Positions 1 to 5,586 of a stretch of 5,586 nt of DNA are shown piece by piece. The DNA is taken from the NCBI GenBank assembly GCA_026786335.1, contig JAJAYG010000189.1:1-5586 (forward strand). Direction: 5' to 3'. The notes beneath the pieces were generated by a model. That model saw nothing but the letters and a program-made list of their open reading frames with translations. It was not told the origin of the DNA and searched no databases. A program made the position numbers and the translations under genes. The DNA comes from Chitinophagales bacterium. GTDB lineage: Bacteria > Bacteroidota > Bacteroidia > Chitinophagales > UBA10324. The first letter of the stretch is position 1. Each line of letters starts with the position of its first letter.

Positions 1-973
1 GGAACTTTGCATTGAAAGCAATTTCTGTGTCTTCACCATTGTATTCGCATGAGAGCGTTTCATTTCCCTCATTAGAAAAATCAAGATCGCGGGTGTTAAG
101 CTGTAATTCATTACCCGTCATTTTCAAAGTTGCCTGATGTGTTGTTTTGTTTGAAAGCACAATCAACCTGCGCAATGAACTGAGTAAATCATTGGAATTG
201 ATCACCAACTTATTTGGATTCTCAGCAGGAATTACTGCATGATAATCGGGGAAGCGTGCATCAATCAAACGGCAAATCAGTTTAACATTTCCGAAAGTGA
301 AAAAAGCATTTGAACTGTTGTATGAAATTTTAACCTGGGTATCTTCTGAGGGGATTGCGTTGCCAAGCAATGTCAATGCTTTCTTTGGAACAATGAATGA
401 AGCAGGTTTTGCGCTCTTTGCATCCATGCGTTTGTAGCGCACTAAGCGGTGAGCATCGGTAGCAACAAATGTGATTCCCTCAGCAGAGAGTTCAAAATTT
501 ACACCCGTCATTGCAGGGCGCATATCATCAGTACCAACAGCAAATAAAGATTTATTGATTGCATTAGAGATAACTGCCGATGGTAATTTAATTTCTTTGG
601 TTTCTTCGGGAACAGGAATACGTGGAAAGTCATCTCCATTTTCACCTGTCAATCTATACTTTCCTTTATCACTTGTAATTTCAATTGCAAGCGTTTGCTT
701 GTTGACCGAAAAAGTTAACGGTTGCTCGGGTAATGTTTTTAAAACATCAGTCAAGAGCTTCGCAGGGATTGCAATCTTTCCATCTTCCTTTGCTTCAACA
801 TCGAGCGAAGTACTCATTGATGTTTCAAGATCAGTAGAGAAAGCTGTGAGTTTTCCATCCTTAATATCAAACAAAAAATCTTCGAGTATAGGAAGAACTG
901 TATTCGTACTTACAACTCCGCCTATCAATTGCAATTGCTTCAACAATGAGCCGGATGACACAATAAATTTCAT
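1..973 (-). CDS. dnaN: DNA polymerase III subunit beta (sliding clamp), 3' end cut by window edge
   Basis: DnaN forms the ring-shaped dimer that encircles DNA and tethers the replicative polymerase and other clamp-binding proteins. Reading leftward from the ATG at 973-971 gives 324 codons without a stop. The protein begins MKFIVSSGSLLKQLQLIGGV, a typical clamp N-terminus. Family landmarks include TNTVLPILEDF (residues 23-33), GEDFPRIP-like GDDFPRIP (113-120), TDAHRL (172-177) and CRLIDARFPDY (234-244). The three repeated clamp domains can be followed into the third. Bacterial clamps are about 365-375 residues, so roughly 45-50 C-terminal residues, including the end that normally forms part of the peptide-binding pocket, lie outside the window. 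No Shine-Dalgarno sequence precedes the ATG, which is usual in Bacteroidota. A weak promoter-like TATCTTGC (minus strand, 1000-993) lies about 20 bases upstream. The gene is divergent from the permease gene. Identity is very secure. Confidence 0.97.
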   Translation of the reverse strand, partial: MKFIVSSGSLLKQLQLIGGVVSTNTVLPILEDFLFDIKDGKLTAFSTDLETSMSTSLDVEAKEDGKIAIPAKLLTDVLKTLPEQPLTFSVNKQTLAIEITSDKGKYRLTGENGDDFPRIPVPEETKEIKLPSAVISNAINKSLFAVGTDDMRPAMTGVNFELSAEGITFVATDAHRLVRYKRMDAKSAKPASFIVPKKALTLLGNAIPSEDTQVKISYNSSNAFFTFGNVKLICRLIDARFPDYHAVIPAENPNKLVINSNDLLSSLRRLIVLSNKTTHQATLKMTGNELQLNTRDLDFSNEGNETLSCEYNGEDTEIAFNAKF

Positions 974-1086
974 TCTTAAAAATTTTAGTGGCGCAAGATA
1001 AAGATTTTGAATTGATAGCAGCTAATAGGTTTTTTTGTTTCCATCTTTTATCCACTTTCACTTGTGTGAAATATTTTATTGCACCT

Positions 1087-1120
1087 AACTCAGCCCGAGT
1101 TCTATTTACTCCGGTGGAGT
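1087..1120. promoter_or_regulatory. Paired ACTC-N5-GAGT dyads, possible tandem operator
   Basis: Two 13-bp sites, 1088-1100 and 1108-1120, both read ACTC, five bases, GAGT. Their centres (1094 and 1114) are 20 bp apart, close to two helical turns, which would place two bound dimers on the same face of DNA. The first extends to AACTC/GAGTT, the second to ACTCC/GGAGT. The pair lies about 45 bp upstream of the candidate -7 box of the permease gene. The sites themselves are seen; a regulator role is inference. As RNA they could instead form alternative hairpins, because AACTC at 1087-1091 can pair with GAGTT at 1097-1101 or at 1117-1121. Confidence 0.3.
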
Positions 1121-1163
1121 TGGTAAGGCGTAAATATTTTAATTCCAAAATCACTTTCAAGTT

Positions 1164-1171
1164 TATTTTTG
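1164..1171 (+). promoter_or_regulatory. Candidate Bacteroidota -7 promoter element for the permease gene
   Basis: TATTTTTG matches the Bacteroidota primary sigma-factor -7 consensus TAnnTTTG at all six fixed positions. It would place the transcript start near 1178 and give a leader of about 73 bases. The -33 partner (TTTG) is not clear: the best candidate is TTTT at 1137-1140, with a 23-bp spacer. In AT-rich DNA such matches occur by chance. A second, weaker candidate, TAACCTTA at 1234-1241, lies closer to the start codon. Confidence 0.3.
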
Positions 1172-1250
1172 GCAATGAAAAGCAGGCAATAAAAAATTGA
1201 ATTTTCTAACTTCAAAAATTTAATCGCATTTTGTAACCTTAAATTTCCCA

Positions 1251-2996
1251 ATGAATCTAACCCAACTCTTTCGAAGAAAATCTGTTGACTACATTTTAAA
1301 GCAAGTGAAGCAAGGTGAAACCGATGTCGATCATGTTTCATTATCAAAGCATCTAGGCGTTCGCGATCTAACAGCATTTGGCATTGCGGCAATTATTGGT
1401 GCCGGCATTTTCAGCACCATTGGTAATGCAAGTTTTCAAGGTGGGCCGGGTGTAATTTTTCTTTTCATATTTACTGCAGTTGCCTGCGGATTTGCAGCAT
1501 TTGCCTATGCAGAGTTTGCATCATTGGTTCCTGTTTCGGGAAGTGCTTATACTTATTCTTATGTTGCCTTCGGCGAATTGGTTGCTTGGTTTATTGGGTG
1601 GGCTTTGATTATGGAATATGGTGTTGGAAATGTGGTGGTAGCAGTTTCGTGGTCCGATTATTTTACAGGGTTGCTTGATAAAATTCATATTCCCTTCCTC
1701 AATATCAATGGCATTCATATTCCCGAGTGGGCAAGCATCGATTATTTTTCTGCGCATGCAGGTTACACAGATGCAGCAGCACAAATAAATTCAGGAGTTG
1801 CATTAAGTGATTTAAATACTTCTTTACAAACAAGTTATCTCGCATGGATGAATGCGCCGGTGATCGCAGGATTTCATTTCATTGCTGATCTTCCTGCAGT
1901 ATTAATTGTGATGCTTATTACAGCACTTGTGTACAGAGGAATTAAGGAATCAAGAAATGCAAGCAACATTATGGTTGGAATTAAACTCGCCATCGTAATT
2001 CTTGTGATTATTGTAGGAGCATTTTATGTTGATGCAAACAATTGGAATCCTTTTTTACCCAATGGAATTACAGGTGTACTCGGAGGTGTGTCGGCTGTAT
2101 TTTTTGCCTACATCGGGTTTGATGCTATTTCTACTACCGCAGAAGAATGTAAAAATCCCGAACGCGATCTGCCGAAAAGCATTATGTATTCTCTCATCAC
2201 GTGCACCATACTTTATGTTGCAATTGCTTTGGTGCTTACCGGCATGGTAAAATATGATCAGCTAAAAGTTGGTGATCCGCTTTCATTCGTTTTTGAAAAA
2301 GTAAATCTCACATGGATCTCAGGCGTAATTGCAATAAGCGCGGTAGTTGCAATGGCAAGTGTGCTGTTGGTTTTTCAATTAGGGCAACCAAGAATTTGGA
2401 TGAGTATGAGCCGCGACGGATTGCTGCCACAAAAGTTTGCGACCATTCACCCAAAATATAAAACACCTTCATTCTCTACTATTGTTACCATGTGGGTGGT
2501 GATTATTCCTGTGCTGGTGATTCCAACCAATATTGTTTTGGATTTAACTTCTATGGGAACCTTGTTCGCGTTTGTATTGGTATGTGCCGGTGTCTTAAGA
2601 ATGCAGATTGATCCCAATGCACCTCGAGGAAAATTCAGAACACCTTATGCAAATGCAAAATATATTTTACCTCCAATGATGATCATTGCAGCAATTTTAA
2701 TTTTTACCAATGGAGAAGATTGGGCAAATCAAATGTTTGATTTTTCCAACCTCCATATTATCGCAGGTAATGCTCCTATGTGGTTATTTATTCTGCTGTG
2801 TTTGGTACTCACCTATTATTCAATTGTAAAAAATCTTTCCATCATCCCTGTTCTTGGTTTAATCTTCTGCTTCTACATGATGGCACAAATACATTACACC
2901 AGTTGGATCGGCTTCGTGATCTGGTTAGTGATTGGGTTGGGAATTTATTTTACCTATGGGTTTTATAATAGCAAGCTGCACAAGAGCGTGGGTTAA
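1251..2996 (+). CDS. APC-superfamily amino acid permease, cationic amino acid transporter (CAT) type
   Basis: This is a complete 581-residue inner-membrane transporter, predicted to carry amino acids by secondary transport. After a hydrophilic N-terminus of about 38 residues come about 14 hydrophobic segments (roughly 40-58, 66-90, 108-133, 212-228, 240-259, 274-294, 313-331, 355-378, 408-424, 430-449, 470-486, 509-526, 529-545, 551-570), the count typical of CAT-type members. The first segment carries IIGAGIF (48-54), the glycine-rich unwound stretch that binds the substrate carboxylate in this fold. Segment 6 carries FFAYIGFDAISTTAEECKNP (284-303), the CAT-like signature. Segment 3 has GWALIMEYGVGN (116-127), whose Glu122 corresponds to a conserved glutamate of CAT proteins. 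The loop between segments 3 and 4 (about 140-210) is unusually long and contains a repeated IHIP (145-148, 155-158) from a 12-bp direct DNA repeat. The substrate is not determined; family membership alone suggests cationic or broad neutral amino acids. The ATG at 1251 gives the expected N-terminus. The gene ends 4 bp before the inverted-repeat element. Confidence 0.93.
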   Translation: MNLTQLFRRKSVDYILKQVKQGETDVDHVSLSKHLGVRDLTAFGIAAIIGAGIFSTIGNASFQGGPGVIFLFIFTAVACGFAAFAYAEFASLVPVSGSAYTYSYVAFGELVAWFIGWALIMEYGVGNVVVAVSWSDYFTGLLDKIHIPFLNINGIHIPEWASIDYFSAHAGYTDAAAQINSGVALSDLNTSLQTSYLAWMNAPVIAGFHFIADLPAVLIVMLITALVYRGIKESRNASNIMVGIKLAIVILVIIVGAFYVDANNWNPFLPNGITGVLGGVSAVFFAYIGFDAISTTAEECKNPERDLPKSIMYSLITCTILYVAIALVLTGMVKYDQLKVGDPLSFVFEKVNLTWISGVIAISAVVAMASVLLVFQLGQPRIWMSMSRDGLLPQKFATIHPKYKTPSFSTIVTMWVVIIPVLVIPTNIVLDLTSMGTLFAFVLVCAGVLRMQIDPNAPRGKFRTPYANAKYILPPMMIIAAILIFTNGEDWANQMFDFSNLHIIAGNAPMWLFILLCLVLTYYSIVKNLSIIPVLGLIFCFYMMAQIHYTSWIGFVIWLVIGLGIYFTYGFYNSKLHKSVG

Positions 2997-3000
2997 TAAA

Positions 3001-3044
3001 ATTAGGAATTATGAATTACGAATTAGGGACTGGGAATTAGGAAT
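3001..3044 (+). repeat. Left terminal inverted repeat, built of 7-bp units
   Basis: The arm reads in 7-bp steps: AGGAATT, ATGAATT, ACGAATT, AGGGACT, GGGAATT, AGGAAT, starting at 3004. It pairs with 3471-3514 on the opposite strand with three mismatches, one at 3025 and two adjacent ones at 3011-3012. Even the irregular unit AGGGACT has its partner AGTCCCA in the right arm, so the arms are true homologues and not merely two similar low-complexity tracts. Confidence 0.85.
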
Positions 3045-3094
3045 CTTATGATTAATAAAGGATAAGTAATTCCTGAATTAATAACTATTTAGAA

Positions 3095-3457
3095 ATGAAA
3101 ACTGAAAATATTGTTCAAATCAAAAGTTATGCTTTCGCTATTAGAGTTATAAAGTTATATCGGTATTTAAGTGAAAAGAAAAAAGAATATGTGCTATCAA
3201 AACAATTGCTTAGAAGCGGAACAGGGATAGGCGCCAATATTGAAGAAGCAATTGTACGACAGAGTTAAAAAGATTTTATCGCCAAGCTTAATATCGCTTA
3301 CAAGGAAGCGAGAGACACACATTATTGATTAAGATTATTAAGAGACTCAGATTTTCTTTCTGAAAAAGAATCTATTTCAATGCTGGAAGATTGTGATGAA
3401 CTTTTAAAAATAATCGGGTCAATCTTAAAATCGATAAAATCAAAAACCAATTCCTAA
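3095..3457 (+). pseudogene. Four-helix-bundle protein (23S rRNA intervening-sequence IVP/S23 family), two in-frame stops
   Basis: From the ATG at 3095 one frame reads 120 codons to a TAA at 3455-3457, interrupted by TAA at 3266-3268 (codon 58) and TGA at 3326-3328 (codon 78). The reading is MKTENIVQIKSYAFAIRVIK at the start, then LLRSGTGIGANIEEA (38-52), DFIAKLNIAYKEARDTHY (60-77) and LEDCDELLKIIGSILKSI (97-114). This matches the family pattern of SKQLLRSGTSIGANIEEA and KLxIAYKEAxETxYWLxLL. The TAA falls where a Lys or Arg is expected and the TGA exactly where the family has Trp, so each is one substitution from a sense codon. There is no frameshift and the length (120 against roughly 115-125) is normal, so inactivation looks recent. 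The intact family forms small alpha-helical bundles, reported as oligomeric and related to the Avd protein of diversity-generating retroelements; the molecular role of stand-alone copies is unknown to me. No Shine-Dalgarno sequence precedes the ATG. A sequencing or consensus error could mimic one stop, less likely both. Confidence 0.85.
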
Positions 3458-3522
3458 TTCTCAATTCCTAATTCCTAATTCCCAGTCCCAAATTCGTAAT
3501 TCTCAATTCCTAATTCCTAATT
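3449..3522 (+). repeat. Right repeat array of AATTCCT-type heptamers containing the right inverted repeat
   Basis: Seventy-four bases keep strict 7-bp spacing from 3449: AATTCCT, AATTCTC, AATTCCT, AATTCCT, AATTCCC, AGTCCCA, AATTCGT, AATTCTC, AATTCCT, AATTCCT, AATT. The segment 3455-3480 recurs exactly at 3497-3522 (26 bp, offset 42 bp, six units). Positions 3471-3514 form the arm that pairs with 3001-3044. The last codons and stop of the four-helix-bundle reading frame (AAT TCC TAA) lie inside the first units, so gene and array overlap. Confidence 0.88.
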
Positions 3523-3736
3523 AAAAATTAAGAACTACTTTTACAGCGATTACAGAGTTGGGTTTTGCCCTGCCGCTTAAAAGATTTAACTATCTCCCCG
3601 CAGTTTAATTTCTCCTTCTCACTTTTTTTTCATCACAAAGAACTTTGGTTCCGGTGTATTTCATCGAAGCATCAATCATTCTTTATAACAAACAATTTAA
3701 CATTGCTTGCCTATAAGCAGCAATAAAAAACAAACT
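3523..3736 (+). other. Non-coding leader region of the RhlE-type helicase gene
   Basis: These 214 bp contain no recognisable gene. They hold GAACTTTG at 3640-3647, matching the Bacteroidota -7 consensus TAnnTTTG at five of six fixed positions and lying in a small palindrome CAAAG-AA-CTTTG (3636-3647). No good -33 box is seen. If used, it would give a leader of about 80 bases. A second small dyad, ATTGCT (3702-3707) with AGCAAT (3719-3724), lies just ahead of the start codon and could form a weak hairpin. RNA helicase genes often have regulated leaders, but I recognise no known riboswitch or cold-shock element here. Confidence 0.4.
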
Positions 3737-5011
3737 ATGACATTTGAACAACTGAATCTTTCAGCACCCATTTTACAAGCGCTTAAAACCAAAGGCTACA
3801 TTACTCCAACTCCGGTACAGGAAAAATCTATTCCCGCAATTCTTTCGGGCAGTGATGTATTAGGAAGTGCGCAAACCGGTACAGGAAAAACTGCGGCATT
3901 TGCCCTCCCGCTTTTACAATTGATGAGCGATAAACTCACCACGCATGGCGGACCAATTTCACTCGTGCTTGCACCAACCAGAGAACTTGCGATACAGATC
4001 GCAGACAACTTTAATCTCTACGGAAAACATCTTCACTTAAAACAAGTGGTGATCTATGGCGGCGTTTCACAAAATCCACAGACAGCCCAATTGCGCAATG
4101 GTGTGCAGGTGATTATTGCAACACCGGGCCGCTTGCTTGATCTTATGCAACAGGGTTTTGTAAACCTCAACAACATAAAATATTTAGTGCTCGATGAAGC
4201 AGATAAAATGTTGGACATGGGTTTCATCAACGACATTAAAAAGATTGTTGCTAAAGTTCCGCATGCACGTCAAACACTTTTCTTTTCAGCAACCTTATCA
4301 CCCGAAATAAAACGCCTTGCAGGTTCCATGCTCCGCAATCCGGTGAGTGTTGAAGTAAAGCATGAAGCAGGAACTGAATTTTTGGTAGAAGAAAAATTAT
4401 TCTTTGTTGAGAAGAATAATAAAACTGAATTGCTCACGCATCTTTTAAAGAATGATGCTGAAGTAACACATGCACTCGTATTTACCCGCACCAAGCATGG
4501 AGCAGATAAATTAGTGAGAGCACTTGCGAAAAACAGAATTCATTCCATGGCAATACATGGTAACAAATCACAGAACCAAAGACAGCGTGCATTGGATGAT
4601 TTTAGAGCAAAGAAGATTACCATCTTAGTTGCAACCGATGTTGCTTCACGCGGTATTGATGTAAAAAATCTTTCGCACGTAATCAACTACGATTTACCCG
4701 AGCAGGCAGAATCATACACACACCGCATTGGCAGAACAGGTAGAGCTGGTGCAACCGGCATTGCGATTTCTTTTTGCAGTAATGATGAAAAAGATTTATT
4801 GCGCGATATTCAAAAGCTGATTAAGAAAACTGTTCCTGTTAGATCGCATGATGTTACATTTTCTGCAACACCGGCAGTGGATCACTCAGAAAGAGAACGC
4901 CGCCCTTTTAACAGAAGCGGAAGACCGGGCAGCAGCAATAACAGCAGCGGGAAATCAAAACACCCGAGGCAGCGTGAGAGAGTTTCGAGAGAACGGAATT
5001 TCAACCGTTAA
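3737..5011 (+). CDS. rhlE: DEAD-box ATP-dependent RNA helicase, RhlE subfamily
   Basis: A complete 424-residue cytoplasmic helicase that uses ATP to unwind short RNA duplexes; RhlE-type members act in ribosome assembly and RNA turnover, often in the cold. All DEAD-box motifs are present in order: Q motif with Phe3 and Gln28 (YITPTPVQ, 21-28), motif I AQTGTGKT (45-52), Ia PTRELA (80-85), GG (108-109), Ib TPGR (129-132), II DEAD (153-156), III SAT (184-186), IV LVFTRTK (247-253), V ATDVASRGID (299-308) and VI HRIGRTGRAG (329-338). KMLDMGFINDIKKI after motif II is RhlE-like. Residues 384-424 are a basic Arg/Ser/Asn-rich disordered tail, probably for RNA contact. I chose the ATG at 3737 because MTFEQLNLSAPILQAL aligns with the family start; an in-frame TTG at 3707 would add ten atypical residues. 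The gene is transcribed alone and ends at the 5025-5056 terminator. The core is intact; only the subfamily name is less certain. Confidence 0.95.
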   Translation: MTFEQLNLSAPILQALKTKGYITPTPVQEKSIPAILSGSDVLGSAQTGTGKTAAFALPLLQLMSDKLTTHGGPISLVLAPTRELAIQIADNFNLYGKHLHLKQVVIYGGVSQNPQTAQLRNGVQVIIATPGRLLDLMQQGFVNLNNIKYLVLDEADKMLDMGFINDIKKIVAKVPHARQTLFFSATLSPEIKRLAGSMLRNPVSVEVKHEAGTEFLVEEKLFFVEKNNKTELLTHLLKNDAEVTHALVFTRTKHGADKLVRALAKNRIHSMAIHGNKSQNQRQRALDDFRAKKITILVATDVASRGIDVKNLSHVINYDLPEQAESYTHRIGRTGRAGATGIAISFCSNDEKDLLRDIQKLIKKTVPVRSHDVTFSATPAVDHSERERRPFNRSGRPGSSNNSSGKSKHPRQRERVSRERNFNR

Positions 5012-5024
5012 ATCATTTTTAAAG

Positions 5025-5056
5025 AAAAGCCCCGACATATTTATCGGGGCTTTTTT
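5025..5056 (+). terminator. Intrinsic terminator after rhlE, probably bidirectional
   Basis: AAAAGCCCCGA (5025-5035) pairs perfectly with TCGGGGCTTTT (5044-5054) as an 11-bp stem with an 8-base loop (CATATTTA), followed by a T-run through 5056. It lies 13 bp after the rhlE stop codon. On the minus strand the same stem is followed by TTTTCTTT, so it can also end transcription of the converging gene that stops at 5105. Confidence 0.92.
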
Positions 5057-5104
5057 ATAAGAATAGAAAAATCGGATTTAATCCAAATTATTTTTTATTC
5101 GAAA

Positions 5105-5586
5105 TTATTCAACATGAATTTTCATTGTTGTTGTTTCATTATTCATTTTCACTGTCAAAAAATAAACCCCTGCATTAAGTTGTTCGCGATTTAAATCAAT
5201 CTGATGATTGCCTTCTTCCAAAACACCATTAACCAATGTTTTCACTTTTCTACCTGTTAAATCGATAAGTTCAATGTTGATGTAAGAATTTTCTTCGAGA
5301 GAAAATGATACTGTGCTTGATGTTATCACAGGATTGGGATTAACCAATATTGAAATTTGTGGTGCTGATTCTTCACCAAGCCGCAACAATGTGGTGAATT
5401 TTACTATTTGGGAAAAAGCAGATTTCTCACTGCCGCAAACGCTCCTGACTTTCCATTTGTATTTACTATTAGCAAGCAGTCCTGTAATTATATAAGTAGT
5501 TGTGGGGGCAGTGATGGTTACGGTTGTCCACGCTGTGCCGGTAGAATCCCGCTTGTATTGAACTTTATATTTAGTAGCACTTGCAA
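5105..5586 (-). CDS. Secreted surface protein C-terminus: fibronectin III domain plus T9SS type A sorting domain (5' part outside window)
   Basis: Reading leftward from the window edge, the frame is open for 159 codons to the TAA at 5107-5105. The first part, from about 5584 to 5393, reads as a fibronectin type III domain: KYKVQYKRDSTGTAW, TTYIITGLLANSKYKWKVRS and FSQIVKFTT, with the usual Tyr/Trp core and the GL-L-x-N-x-Y-x-W-x-V strand. After a short linker comes a C-terminal sorting domain beginning at PNPV. Its landmarks are the INIELIDLTGRKVKTL strand-turn, the GNHQIDLNREQLNAGVYFL segment and the terminal MKIHVE. In Bacteroidota this domain directs proteins through the type IX secretion system and is normally removed as the protein is released or anchored at the surface. 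The catalytic or adhesive part, the signal peptide and the true start lie beyond the right edge, so the function is unknown. A TTG within the frame at 5389 is not the start, since the open frame and domain continue upstream. The gene converges on rhlE and shares its terminator. Confidence 0.9.
   Translation of the reverse strand, partial: ASATKYKVQYKRDSTGTAWTTVTITAPTTTYIITGLLANSKYKWKVRSVCGSEKSAFSQIVKFTTLLRLGEESAPQISILVNPNPVITSSTVSFSLEENSYINIELIDLTGRKVKTLVNGVLEEGNHQIDLNREQLNAGVYFLTVKMNNETTTMKIHVE

Larger units (their letters stand above)
974..1250. other. Divergent intergenic region between dnaN and the permease gene, with three dyads
   Basis: These 277 bp separate two divergent start codons. 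I see no convincing gene: the short reading frames here lack family resemblance and overlap the neighbours. The region holds three short perfect inverted repeats: TTTCAC-TTGT-GTGAAA at 1056-1071, AACTC-N5-GAGTT at 1087-1101 and ACTCC-N3-GGAGT at 1108-1120. It also holds a good -7 promoter match at 1164-1171. Whether the dyads are operators or transcript hairpins cannot be decided from sequence alone. Confidence 0.6.
3001..3522 (+). mobile_element. IVP element: four-helix-bundle pseudogene between terminal inverted repeats
   Basis: About 520 bp bounded by inverted repeats: 3001-3044 is the reverse complement of 3471-3514 at 41 of 44 positions. Between them is one gene, a decayed four-helix-bundle protein of the 23S rRNA intervening-sequence (IVP/S23) family. 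In classical cases (for example Leptospira) such genes lie in insertions within 23S rRNA helices whose complementary ends form a stem cut by RNase III. Stand-alone copies between protein genes are common in Bacteroidota genomes, from general knowledge. Here the element sits between the permease stop and the helicase leader. No clear target-site duplication is visible at the outer edges, and there is no transposase, so self-mobility is not shown. The exact outer ends are uncertain because the repeats are internally periodic. Calling this one mobile unit is an inference from the symmetry and the contained gene. Confidence 0.6.

Noticed and set aside
993..1000. TATCTTGC on the minus strand as the dnaN -7 promoter box
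   Set aside because: It differs from TAnnTTTG by the loss of one T and has no -33 TTTG at a suitable distance, so I did not list it as a separate feature.
471..1001. A 176-codon plus-strand open frame
   Set aside because: It lies almost wholly antisense to dnaN, whose protein is clearly recognisable; the plus-strand translation shows no domain.
1048..1056. DnaA-box-like TTATCCACT near dnaN, hinting at a replication origin
   Set aside because: It is a single site with one mismatch to TTATNCACA, with no cluster, no AT-rich unwinding array and no dnaA gene in view.
867..1392. Several short open frames on both strands across the dnaN-permease gap (867-1175 minus, 988-1200 plus, 1102-1392 minus)
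   Set aside because: They overlap dnaN or the permease gene, have low-complexity or irregular composition, and show no family resemblance.
3326..3328. TGA read as tryptophan under an alternative genetic code
   Set aside because: All Trp positions in the permease and the other coding regions use TGG, dnaN, the permease and rhlE contain no in-frame TGA, and the same pseudogene also carries a TAA.
3449..3522. Possible CRISPR array
   Set aside because: The repeats are 7 bp long and contiguous, with no unique spacers and no cas genes, so this is a simple tandem repeat.
2997..3530. Possible 23S rRNA fragment around the IVP gene
   Set aside because: IVP genes often lie inside 23S rRNA, but no rRNA-like sequence flanks this copy; protein genes lie on both sides.
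3707..3736. TTG at 3707 as an upstream start for the RNA helicase
   Set aside because: The ten added residues do not belong to the family N-terminus, while the ATG at 3737 begins exactly at the conserved MTF-x-x-L start.

Overview
The window most likely comes from a Bacteroidota chromosome. The evidence is a type IX secretion (T9SS) C-terminal sorting domain behind a fibronectin III domain at the right edge, start codons preceded by A/T-rich leaders with no Shine-Dalgarno sequence, AT-rich codon use, and at least one match to the Bacteroidota -7 promoter consensus TAnnTTTG. I cannot name the genus.

Layout, left to right. Positions 1-973 (minus strand) hold most of dnaN, the DNA polymerase sliding clamp, cut at its C-terminus by the window edge. 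Positions 974-1250 are a divergent intergenic region with three short perfect dyads, two of them of identical design (ACTC-N5-GAGT) with centres 20 bp apart. Positions 1251-2996 (plus) encode a complete amino acid permease of the APC superfamily, CAT-like, with about 14 membrane segments. Positions 3001-3522 hold a compact element of about 520 bp: a decayed gene for a four-helix-bundle (23S rRNA intervening-sequence, IVP/S23-type) protein between near-perfect 44-bp terminal inverted repeats. The repeats are built from 7-bp units of the type AATTCCT. Positions 3523-3736 are a non-coding leader. Positions 3737-5011 (plus) encode a complete RhlE-type DEAD-box RNA helicase, followed by a strong intrinsic terminator at 5025-5056. 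Positions 5105-5586 (minus) are the C-terminal end of a secreted surface protein running off the right edge.

The intact genes are mostly housekeeping functions (replication clamp, amino acid uptake, RNA remodelling, a T9SS cargo protein) and show no common pathway. Orientations alternate (minus, plus, plus, minus), so no multi-gene operon is evident. The most unusual part is the IVP element. It sits 4 bp after the permease stop codon, its ends could pair into a long RNA or DNA stem, its open reading frame ends inside the right repeat array, and its gene has two in-frame stop codons but no frameshift. It looks like a recently inactivated copy of a small mobile or intervening-sequence-like element inserted between protein genes rather than inside a 23S rRNA gene.
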